Positions 1-4,748 of a stretch of DNA of 6,143 bases are shown one piece after another; the first letter of the stretch is position 1; the number at the start of each line of letters is the position of its first letter. The stretch spans positions 1-6,143 of the forward strand of contig JAEWAD010000370.1 in NCBI GenBank assembly GCA_023391905.1, read 5' to 3'. This stretch comes from Pseudomonadota bacterium (GTDB taxonomy: Bacteria; Pseudomonadota; Alphaproteobacteria; Rhizobiales; Kaistiaceae). Position numbers and translations under genes: made by a program. Below the pieces are notes generated by a model. That model saw only the letters and a list, made by a program, of their open reading frames with translations, searched no databases and was not told where the DNA came from.

Positions 1-1
1 G

Positions 2-235
2 ATCGAGAAGGATCCGAAGGACTACGCGGCCCGCTTCGCCCTGGCGCTGCTCCTCAACGCCAAGGACCTGCGCGAGGACGCGGCCGACCAGCTCCTTGAC
101 ATTTTCCGCCTGAACCGCAGTTGGGAGGATGATAAGGCCCGCAAGCAGCTCGTGCAGTTCTTCGAGGCCTGGGGCCCGACCGACGAGGCGACGCTGTACG
201 GACGCCGCCGCCTTTCCTCTCTGCTGTTTTCCTGA
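2..235 (+). CDS. cnoX: C-terminal part of a thioredoxin/TPR co-chaperone (CnoX/YbbN-like), 5' end outside window
   Basis: The reading frame is open from the window edge to TGA at 233-235 and gives 77 residues. The visible piece is helical, with TPR-like spacing (YAARFALALLLNAKDLREDA, then a second helix pair containing DQLLDIFRLNRSWEDDKARK). It ends in GRRRLSSLLFS, a tail I recognise from alphaproteobacterial thioredoxin-domain co-chaperones. In that family an N-terminal thioredoxin fold is followed by TPR repeats; E. coli CnoX protects clients from oxidation and hands them to GroEL and DnaK. The thioredoxin domain with its CxxC-type site lies outside the window, so redox competence cannot be judged. 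The stop is 13 bp before the next start and overlaps that gene's Shine-Dalgarno, which argues for one operon. The family call rests on the tail and on gene context. Confidence 0.72.
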   Translation: MEKDPKDYAARFALALLLNAKDLREDAADQLLDIFRLNRSWEDDKARKQLVQFFEAWGPTDEATLYGRRRLSSLLFS

Positions 236-248
236 AGGCGCAATATTG

Positions 249-926
249 ATGCAGGTAGGCATCGCCACCTATGAAGGCCCGGAAGATCTCCCCGATCTGA
301 TCCCGCTGTTCCCGCTGCCGGAAGCGCTGCTGCTGCCGCGTGGCCAGATGCCGCTCAACATCTTCGAGCCGCGCTATCTGGCGATGATCGACCACGCCAT
401 GGCGGGCGACCGCATCATCGGCATGGTGCAGCCGCTCGCCGCCCCGGAATCGGACGAGGACGAGGTCGGCGAGGTATTCGCCATCGGCTGCGCCGGGCGG
501 ATCACCTCCTATGCGGAGACCGGCGACGGCCGCTACATGATCTGCCTGACCGGCATCAGCCGCTTCCGCATCGTCGAGGAGGTGGAGCCGGAATCCGGCT
601 TCCGCCGCGCCCGCGTCACCGCGGCGGGCTTCGACACCGACTTCATCGAGGACGCCGGCTCCGACACCGTCGACCGCACGCATCTGCTCGACACCTTCCG
701 CCTCTATCTGGACGCCAACCATCTGGAAGCGGACTGGGACAGCATCGAGAAGGCGTCGAACGAGACGCTGGTCAACGCGCTCTCGATGATGAGCCCGTAC
801 GGCATGGCGGAGAAGCAGGCCTTGCTCGAGGCGCCGGACCTGAAGACGCGCTCCGAGACGCTGATCGCGCTGACCGAGTTGTCGCTGGCGCGGCGCTCGG
901 GCGGCGCGCCGTCGCAGCTGCAATAG
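249..926 (+). CDS. LON peptidase substrate-binding (N-terminal) domain protein, stand-alone
   Basis: The product has 225 residues. The core matches the LON N-terminal domain: IPLFPLPEALLLPRGQMPLN (residues 18-37) continuing into IFEPRYLAMID, then GMVQP (58-62), FAIGCAGRI (78-86) and YMICLTGISRFRIVEEVE (96-113). The last ~80 residues are helical, as expected for this domain. There is no AAA+ ATPase or Ser-Lys protease domain, so it is not a Lon protease. Such stand-alone proteins are common in alphaproteobacteria; a role in substrate recognition or proteostasis is inferred and unproven. The frame is open back to an ATG at 129, but that extension lies inside the preceding gene and reads as low-complexity Arg/Ser/Pro. 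The ATG at 249 has GAAGG at 234-238 and starts just before the conserved domain. A TTG at 246 is an alternative. The gene probably shares an operon with its two neighbours. Confidence 0.93.
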   Translation: MQVGIATYEGPEDLPDLIPLFPLPEALLLPRGQMPLNIFEPRYLAMIDHAMAGDRIIGMVQPLAAPESDEDEVGEVFAIGCAGRITSYAETGDGRYMICLTGISRFRIVEEVEPESGFRRARVTAAGFDTDFIEDAGSDTVDRTHLLDTFRLYLDANHLEADWDSIEKASNETLVNALSMMSPYGMAEKQALLEAPDLKTRSETLIALTELSLARRSGGAPSQLQ

Positions 927-934
927 GGGGCGCC

Positions 935-1123
935 ATGTCGGTCGAACGCCCCGCCAGTCGCATCGACAGCCGCCTGCTGGAGCTGCTCGTCTGCCCGCTG
1001 ACCAAGACGACGCTCGAATATGATGCCGAGCGCCAGGAGCTGATCAGCCACGCCGCGCGGCTCGCCTATCCGATCCGCGACGGCATCCCGATCCTGCTGC
1101 CCGACGAGGCGCGGCCGTTCTGA
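935..1123 (+). CDS. Trm112 family protein (UPF0434/YcaR-like)
   Basis: This 62-residue protein has the order of elements of the Trm112p/YcaR family: LLELLVCPLTKTTLEY (residues 14-29), RQELIS (33-38), LAYPIRDGIPILLPDEAR (43-60). In eukaryotes and archaea Trm112 activates methyltransferases that act on tRNA, rRNA and release factors; the bacterial role is poorly defined. Only one cysteine (Cys20) is present, so the four-Cys zinc site of other members cannot form here. I believe this is usual for alphaproteobacterial homologues. The start ATG follows the LON-protein stop by 8 bp, and an AGGGGG Shine-Dalgarno (925-930) overlaps that TAG stop, so translational coupling is likely. It looks like the last gene of its operon, because non-coding repeats follow. 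Confidence 0.92.
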   Translation: MSVERPASRIDSRLLELLVCPLTKTTLEYDAERQELISHAARLAYPIRDGIPILLPDEARPF

Positions 1124-1137
1124 GGGACGGGCGTCCC
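1124..1137 (+). terminator. Small hairpin right after the Trm112 gene, weak terminator candidate
   Basis: GGGAC (1124-1128) and GTCCC (1133-1137) form a 5-bp stem with a GGGC loop, starting one base after the TGA stop. A short T-rich stretch (ATTTT) follows only at about 1143. The stem is short and the T tract is poor and displaced, so this may be a weak terminator or a chance hairpin. Confidence 0.3.
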
Positions 1138-1152
1138 GCCGCATTTTCGGTC

Positions 1153-1182
1153 ATCCCGGACGCGCATCGCGCGATCCGGGAT
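1153..1182. repeat. Palindromic intergenic repeat unit A (REP-like)
   Basis: ATCCCGGA (1153-1160) pairs perfectly with TCCGGGAT (1175-1182). Inside it CGCGC (1161-1165) pairs with GCGCG (1169-1173) around a 3-base loop, with A1174 bulged. That makes 13 base pairs in 30 nt. The 'TCATCCCGGACGCGC...GATCCGGGAT' pattern resembles dispersed palindromes I know from Rhizobiales intergenic regions. Its dispersal in this genome cannot be seen from one window. Confidence 0.65.
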
Positions 1183-1225
1183 CGATTCCCGTCCTGACCT
1201 CCCAGATCGTCCGACCGGCTCCGCC

Positions 1226-1269
1226 ATCCTCCTGAGGTGCCTCGCGCCAGCGAAGCCTCGAAGGAGGAT
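1226..1269. repeat. Palindromic intergenic repeat unit B (REP-like)
   Basis: ATCCTCCT (1226-1233) pairs perfectly with AGGAGGAT (1262-1269). Inside it GAGG (1234-1237) pairs with CCTC (1256-1259), leaving G1260-A1261 unpaired, and CGC (1243-1245) can pair with GCG (1250-1252) at the tip. The frame 'ATCCT..TGAGGTGCC...GCCTCGAAGGA' is close to a common Rhizobiales palindrome of the type CATCCTGAGG...CCTCGAAGGATG. It lies 43 bp after unit A and has a different sequence. Confidence 0.65.
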
Positions 1270-1370
1270 CCAGCGTGGCACTCGGAGTTCCCTGGGCGGC
1301 GTGGACGAATCGTTGACGCGGCCCGGGGCTCCAAGCGAGACTCCGCTCTCGCTCAGACGGGAGGATGATC

Positions 1371-1769
1371 GTGGACGATTTCGCCGAGATAGAGCACTGC
1401 GAACAGCAACTGCGCGACGCCATGCTGCACAGCGACGTGGCGCAGCTGGATCGCCTGCTGAGCGATGGGCTGGTCTTCATCAATCAGGACGGCGCGCGCC
1501 TTACCAAGGCGGATGATCTCGCCACGCATCGATCCGGTCTGCTGGCGATCACGACGCTCTCGCAACAGGGCGAGCGGATCATCCGAAGGCTTGGCGATAC
1601 CGCGATCGTCTGCCTGAACGCCGCGATCGCGGGCGAATATGCCGGCCAGCCATTCAGCGGCACCTTCGCCTACTCACGCGTTTGGCACTCCGAGGATGGG
1701 CGCTGGCAGGTCGTGCTCGGCCACTGTTCCGCCGTCGTTTCGGCAGGCCAGATGGTGGAGGCTGCCTAG
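1371..1769 (+). CDS. NTF2-like / SnoaL-like (DUF4440-type) small protein
   Basis: The product has 132 residues from the proposed GTG start. It reads as a cone-shaped NTF2-like fold: a first helix with EIEHCEQQLRDAMLHSDVAQ (6-25), then LDRLLSDGLVFINQDGARLT (26-45), the helix KADDLATHRSG (46-56), and strands around ERIIRRLGDTAIV (68-80), GTFAYSRVWHSEDGRWQVVL (97-116) and GHCSAV (117-122). The YSRVW...DGRWQVV pattern is typical of DUF4440/SnoaL-like members. The fold covers enzymes, ligand binders and proteins of unknown role, so no substrate is assigned. GTG at 1371 is preferred over the in-frame ATG at 1365 because the strong GGGAGG site (1359-1364) touches that ATG with no spacer, but lies 6 nt from the GTG. 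The gene converges on the hydroxylase gene with a 12-bp gap and has the palindromic repeats upstream. It looks like an accessory gene inside a conserved neighbourhood. Confidence 0.85.
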   Translation: MDDFAEIEHCEQQLRDAMLHSDVAQLDRLLSDGLVFINQDGARLTKADDLATHRSGLLAITTLSQQGERIIRRLGDTAIVCLNAAIAGEYAGQPFSGTFAYSRVWHSEDGRWQVVLGHCSAVVSAGQMVEAA

Positions 1770-1781
1770 TCGGGTCGGTTC

Positions 1782-3019
1782 TCAGATCGCCTCGCCGCGC
1801 AGCAGGCGCGGGCCCGATGAACCGACGTCCGACGCCGTGCCGATAAAACTCTCCTTCAGGCGCGGCAGCCGGTCGACCAGCCCGAGGCCGACGTCGCGGA
1901 CGATCCGCAGCGCCGCATTGTCGTTCGAGAACAGCCGCGTCAGCGCGTCGGTCATGACGCCCATCTGCACCGTGTCGAAGCGGCGCCAACGCTCATAGCG
2001 CTCGAGGATGTCGAGCGCGCCGGGATCGAGCCCGAGGCGCGCCGCCTCGACCACCGTCTCGGCCAGCGCCGCGGCGTCCTTGAAGCCGAGATTGAGGCCC
2101 TGGCCGGCGATCGGGTGGATGGCGTGCGCGGCGTCGCCGACCAGCGCCACGCGCGGCTTGACGAAGGCGCGGGCGAGCTTCAGCCCGATCGGATAGGCGC
2201 GGCGGGTGCCGATCGGCTCGATCGCCCCGAGCTGGTGGCCGAAGCGGCGCTCGAGCTCGAGCTGGAAGGTGAAATCATCCGCCTTGACCAGCCGGTCGGC
2301 GCTTTCCGTGCTCTCCGACCAGACCAGCGACGAGCGGTTGCCCGGCAGCGGCAGGATGGCGAACGGCCCGGCGGGCAGGAAGTGCTCGACCGCGCGGCCA
2401 TGATGCGGGCGCTCGTGCTGGACCGTGGTGACGATGCCCGACTGGCCGTAGGACCAGCCGACGGTGCGGATGCCGGCGAGATCGCGCAGGCGCGACTTGC
2501 GCCGTCGGCAGCGACCAGCAGTCGCGCCCGGATCGTCGCGCCGCCGGCGAGCCGGGCCGAGACATGCGACGGATGGGTGATGAAATCGACGACCGATTCG
2601 CTGGCGATCAGCTCGACGCCGGCCGCGGCGGCCGCTTCCGCCAGCGCGCCGACCATGGCGCCGTTCGGCACCATGTGGGCGAAGGGCTCGCCATCGCCGA
2701 CCGAGCCGGAAAAGGTCAGGAACACCGGCCGCACCGCGTCGCGCAGCTTGCTGTCGGTGACGATCATCTCGGTGATCGGCTGGCTCGTCGCCGCGATCTT
2801 CTCCCAGATGCCGAGCTGTTCCAGCATGCGCTTCGCCGCTGCCGCGATGGCCGAGGCGCGGCCGTCGCGCGAGCCGGCGCCGGCCGGCGCGGGATCGACG
2901 ACGGCGACCGAGAGCGACGGCGCGCCCTGCTTCAGGGCCAGCGCCGTGCACAGGCCGACATAGCCGCCGCCGGCGATCAGCACGTCGATGACGACATCCT
3001 CGTGCGCGCGCTTGTCCAT
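1782..3019 (-). pseudogene. UbiH/UbiF/COQ6-family FAD-dependent ubiquinone-biosynthesis hydroxylase, interrupted by a 1-nt frameshift
   Basis: Two overlapping - strand frames together encode a complete flavin monooxygenase of the UbiH/UbiF/VisC/COQ6 family, which hydroxylates the aromatic ring of ubiquinone precursors using FAD, NAD(P)H and O2. Frame 1 starts at ATG 3017-3019 and carries the FAD Rossmann motif DVLIAGGGYVG (12-22), DGRASAI (52-58) and LLVAADGA (167-174). It then runs out of frame and stops at 2180. The second frame picks up at KSRLRDLAGI and continues through GPFAILPLPGNRSSLVW and the second FAD motif GDAAHAIHPIAGQGLNLGF (295-313 in the restored numbering) to TGA at 1782-1784. 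Adding one base between 2498 and 2499, in the third position of the Ala174 codon, restores 412 residues, a normal family length. No other damage is seen, so a sequencing or assembly error is at least as likely as a real mutation. Which ring position it would hydroxylate (UbiH, UbiF or UbiL role) cannot be told. Confidence 0.9.
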
Positions 3020-3150
3020 CTCGTTCCGTCCCTTCCGGCAGTCCGTCCGGCGCGGGGTCGAACGCGCGACTAGCGCTTGACTCGAACCCGCATCGGCAGC
3101 AACACCAACAGTCTCTTCCGCCGCCCCGCCCGCAAGAAACCCGCTGAGAC
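3020..3150. promoter_or_regulatory. Divergent intergenic region between the hydroxylase gene and tesB
   Basis: The start codons of the two divergent genes are 131 bp apart, so promoters for both should lie here. TTGACT at 3077-3082 (+ strand) matches a sigma-70 type -35 hexamer and points toward tesB, but no good -10 sits 16-18 bp downstream. For the hydroxylase gene, the - strand reads GGAAGGGACGG shortly before its ATG, a plausible ribosome binding site. The tesB start has only a weak purine stretch (GAGA). No operator dyad stands out. Confidence 0.3.
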
Positions 3151-4050
3151 ATGATCGACGACCTTCTCTCGATACTCGATCTGGAGCCTCTGGAACACAA
3201 TCTGTTCCGGGGTCGCAGCTTCGATCCCGGCTGGCAGCGCGTTTTCGGCGGCCAGGTCATCGGCCAGGCCCTGGTGGCGGCTTCCCGAACCGTCAGCGAC
3301 CGCTTCGTGCACTCGCTGCACTGCTATTTCCTGCGCACCGGCGATCCGGCCCTGCCGATCGTCTACGAGGTCGAGCGGGTCCGCGACGGCGGCAGCTTCT
3401 CGACGCGGCGCGTCGTCGCGATCCAGCACGGCAAGCCGATCTTCGTCATGTCCGCCTCGTTCCACATCCGCGAGGAAGGCCTCGAGCACCAGATCACCAT
3501 GCCGGACGTGCCGGCGCCGGAGGACCTGCCGGTCGACGGCCTGCTGGCCGACAAGCTGCTCGAAGGCGCGCCGGCCGGCGTCCGCCGCTACTGGGAGCGG
3601 CTCAGGCCGATCGAGCTGCGCCCGGTCGATCTCGCCGGCTTCCTGCGCCGCGCCGAGCCCCGGCACGGCCAGGCGATCTGGATCCGCGCCAAGACCTCGA
3701 TCGGCGACGACCCGGTGCTGAACAGCTGCGTGCTCGCCTATGCGTCCGACCTGACGCTGCTCGACACCACCCTGCTCGCGCATGGCCGCTCGGCCTTCGA
3801 CCCGGCACTGCAGGTGGCGAGCCTCGACCACGCCATGTGGTTCCACCGGCCGTTCCGCATGGACGACTGGCTGCTCTATGTGGAGGACAGCCCGTCCGCC
3901 TCCGGCGCGCGCGGCTTCAACCGCGGCAGCCTGTTCGACCGCCGCGGCGTCCTCGTCGCCTCGGTGGCGCAGGAAGGGCTGGTCCGCCCGGTCGACGCCT
4001 CGACGCCCAATTCCCTGGCGCTGACCCGGGACGATCAGCCTAAGAATTAG
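3151..4050 (+). CDS. tesB: Acyl-CoA thioesterase II (TesB)
   Basis: The 299-residue product has the double-hotdog fold of TesB, which hydrolyses medium- to long-chain acyl-CoA to free fatty acid and CoA in the cytoplasm. Landmarks are LEPLEHNLFRG (11-21), QRVFGGQVIGQAL (29-41), LHCYFLRTGD (56-65) and GGSFSTRRVVAIQHG (80-94) in the first hotdog. The second has LAYASDLTLL (195-204), VASLDHAMWFHRPFR (222-236) and VASVAQEGLVR (269-279). By alignment from memory with E. coli TesB (Asp204, Thr228, Gln278), the catalytic residues are Asp200, Ser224 and Gln274; Ser for Thr keeps the hydroxyl. The length is close to that of E. coli TesB (about 286). The ATG at 3151 is just before the conserved N-terminus; its ribosome binding site is weak. 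It is divergent from the hydroxylase gene and is followed by the glnK control region, so it is probably transcribed alone. Confidence 0.96.
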   Translation: MIDDLLSILDLEPLEHNLFRGRSFDPGWQRVFGGQVIGQALVAASRTVSDRFVHSLHCYFLRTGDPALPIVYEVERVRDGGSFSTRRVVAIQHGKPIFVMSASFHIREEGLEHQITMPDVPAPEDLPVDGLLADKLLEGAPAGVRRYWERLRPIELRPVDLAGFLRRAEPRHGQAIWIRAKTSIGDDPVLNSCVLAYASDLTLLDTTLLAHGRSAFDPALQVASLDHAMWFHRPFRMDDWLLYVEDSPSASGARGFNRGSLFDRRGVLVASVAQEGLVRPVDASTPNSLALTRDDQPKN

Positions 4051-4052
4051 GC
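4038..4052 (+). other. Short perfect inverted repeat across the tesB stop codon
   Basis: GCCTAA (4038-4043) and TTAGGC (4047-4052) are perfect complements around a GAA loop, and the TAG stop (4048-4050) lies in the right arm. A second 6-bp repeat follows at 4065-4079 (CTGATT, loop ACC, AATCAG). Neither is followed by a T tract, so neither is a classical intrinsic terminator. They could stabilise the 3' end of the tesB mRNA or be chance. Confidence 0.4.
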
Positions 4053-4089
4053 ATCAAGCGCGATCTGATTACCAATCAGGCAGATATTG

Positions 4090-4123
4090 CGGCGAGATCG
4101 CGGCATTGCCGCCGATCGCGCCG
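4090..4123. promoter_or_regulatory. 34-bp imperfect palindrome upstream of the glnK promoter, possible activator site or tesB terminator stem
   Basis: CGGCG (4090-4094) pairs with CGCCG (4119-4123), GATCG (4096-4100) with CGATC (4113-4117), and CGGCA (4101-4105) with TGCCG (4107-4111). That is 15 pairs, broken by one A/G mismatch (4095/4118) and one unpaired C (4112), centred on T4106. The centre lies about 101 bp upstream of the start site predicted from the sigma-54 promoter, where enhancer-binding proteins such as NtrC usually bind. It does not match the enteric NtrC pattern TGC-N11-GCA exactly (the nearest is TGC-N12-GCA, 4088-4105). As RNA it could be a terminator stem for tesB, but the nearest T run begins only at 4138. 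Confidence 0.4.
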
Positions 4124-4141
4124 GGCCTGCTGACGCGTTTT

Positions 4142-4161
4142 TGCGCGGACCGCATTTTTTT
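4142..4161 (+). terminator. Weak hairpin plus T7 tract, terminator candidate for tesB
   Basis: TGCG (4142-4145) and CGCA (4151-4154) form a 4-bp stem with a CGGAC loop, directly followed by seven T residues (4155-4161). The T tract is unusual in such GC-rich DNA. The stem is short, so termination would be modest. The T-rich stretch could instead be a bend site between enhancer and sigma-54 promoter. Confidence 0.3.
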
Positions 4162-4179
4162 CCGACCACCCGACGGCAC

Positions 4180-4196
4180 TTGGCACGGCACTTGAA
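4180..4196 (+). promoter_or_regulatory. Sigma-54 (RpoN) -24/-12 promoter for glnK-amtB
   Basis: TTGGCACGGCACTTGAA matches the RpoN consensus YTGGCACGRNNNTTGCW at every defined base except one (A4195 in place of C in the -12 GC). The GG of the -24 element is at 4182-4183 and the -12 dinucleotide at 4194-4195, with the required 12-base offset. Transcription would begin near 4207, leaving a leader of about 79 nt before the glnK ATG. RpoN promoters need an AAA+ activator, and for glnK-amtB the known one is NtrC under nitrogen limitation. The activator assignment here is inferred. Confidence 0.85.
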
Positions 4197-4285
4197 TGAG
4201 CCTTGTCAGCGAACGCCGCCGCACGGCCAGCCCGACGCCAGCCTTGCGGTTCCATAGCTGCCTGAGAAGACGGGAATCGGAACAC

Positions 4286-4624
4286 ATGCAAATCGTGATG
4301 GCGATAATCAAACCGTTCAAGCTGGACGAGGTGCGCGACGCCCTGACGGCGATCGGCGTCCAGGGCCTGACGGTCACGGAAGTGAAGGGCTATGGCCGCC
4401 AGAAGGGCCATACCGAGATCTATCGCGGCGCCGAATACGCCGTCAGCTTCCTGCCGAAGCTGAAGGTCGAGGTCGCCGTGGCCTCGGAAGCGGTCGACGC
4501 GGTGGTCGAGGCGATCGCCGCCGCCGCCAAGACCGGCCAGATCGGCGACGGCAAGATCTTCGTCTACCAGATCGAGCAGGCGGTGCGCATCCGCACCGGC
4601 GAGACCGACGCGGACGCCCTCTAG
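4286..4624 (+). CDS. glnK: PII nitrogen-regulatory protein GlnK
   Basis: This 112-residue PII protein begins MQIVMAIIKPFKLDEVRDAL. PII trimers sense 2-oxoglutarate and ATP/ADP; GlnK-type members bind AmtB and close the ammonium pore when nitrogen is plentiful. The T-loop (about 37-55: GRQKGHTEIYRGAEYAVSF) contains Tyr51, the residue uridylylated by GlnD. The B-loop signature TGQIGDGKIFV (83-93) contains Lys90, and Arg101 and Arg103 sit in the C-terminal nucleotide-binding part. The frame is open back to an ATG at 4196, but that ATG overlaps the sigma-54 promoter and lies upstream of the expected transcript start; the ATG at 4286 gives the standard N-terminus. The ribosome binding site is only fair (CGGAAC, 4278-4283). 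The gene is called GlnK rather than GlnB because it is followed by amtB and preceded by an RpoN promoter. Confidence 0.96.
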   Translation: MQIVMAIIKPFKLDEVRDALTAIGVQGLTVTEVKGYGRQKGHTEIYRGAEYAVSFLPKLKVEVAVASEAVDAVVEAIAAAAKTGQIGDGKIFVYQIEQAVRIRTGETDADAL

Positions 4625-4748
4625 CCCGGACGGCCCGCGCCGGACGGCGCAGGCCCCGGACCCGACATCATACCGAACAACCGCCGCGACGCGGGCGACG
4701 CGCCCCGACCGGCAGCCGAAGCAGAGCTCGGCGGTAAGGAGAGGTTCC
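4625..4748 (+). other. glnK-amtB spacer with a small hairpin and the amtB ribosome binding site
   Basis: The 124-bp spacer holds a 9-base direct repeat CCGGACGGC (4626-4634 and 4640-4648, 14-bp period). It also holds a 5-bp hairpin, GCGCC (4637-4641) with GGCGC (4646-4650) around GGAC. There is no T tract and no second -24/-12 promoter, so read-through from glnK is expected, perhaps with partial attenuation. A strong AAGGAG Shine-Dalgarno (4736-4741) lies 7 nt before the amtB ATG. Confidence 0.45.

Larger units (their letters stand above)
1124..1370. other. Non-coding region between the Trm112 and NTF2-like genes
   Basis: These ~247 bp hold the small hairpin after the Trm112 stop, palindromes A and B, and the leader of the NTF2-like gene. 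Short frames through it are low-complexity and unconvincing. TTGACG at 1313-1318 could be a -35 element, but I find no acceptable -10 hexamer 16-18 bp downstream, so no promoter is called. Confidence 0.6.

Noticed and set aside
129..248. 40-residue N-terminal extension of the LON-domain protein
   Set aside because: It lies in the coding region of the preceding gene, is low-complexity Arg/Ser/Pro, and the ATG at 249 has its own Shine-Dalgarno.
54..923. 289-codon open frame on the - strand across the LON-domain gene
   Set aside because: It covers the LON-domain gene in antisense, is Arg/Ala/Gln-rich and has no credible ribosome binding site or domain.
1276..1291. Possible sigma-54 promoter (TGGCAC...TTCC) before the NTF2-like gene
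   Set aside because: The distance between the two elements is wrong by one base and the -12 GC is absent.
2180..2520. Programmed ribosomal frameshift in the hydroxylase gene
   Set aside because: I see no slippery heptamer, no adjacent stop codon in the first frame and no obvious stimulatory structure at the switch point. The family is not known to use recoding; a lost base explains everything.
2115..3073. Long + strand open frames across the hydroxylase gene
   Set aside because: They are complements of the hydroxylase frames, with composition typical of shadow frames in GC-rich DNA.
3070..3846. 258-codon open frame on the - strand across tesB
   Set aside because: It is antisense to a clear tesB, rich in Arg/Gln/Val/Ala, and shows no family motif.
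4196..4285. 30-residue N-terminal extension of GlnK
   Set aside because: The upstream ATG overlaps the -12 element of the sigma-54 promoter, so it would not be on the transcript; PII proteins start at the MQIVMAIIKPF segment.
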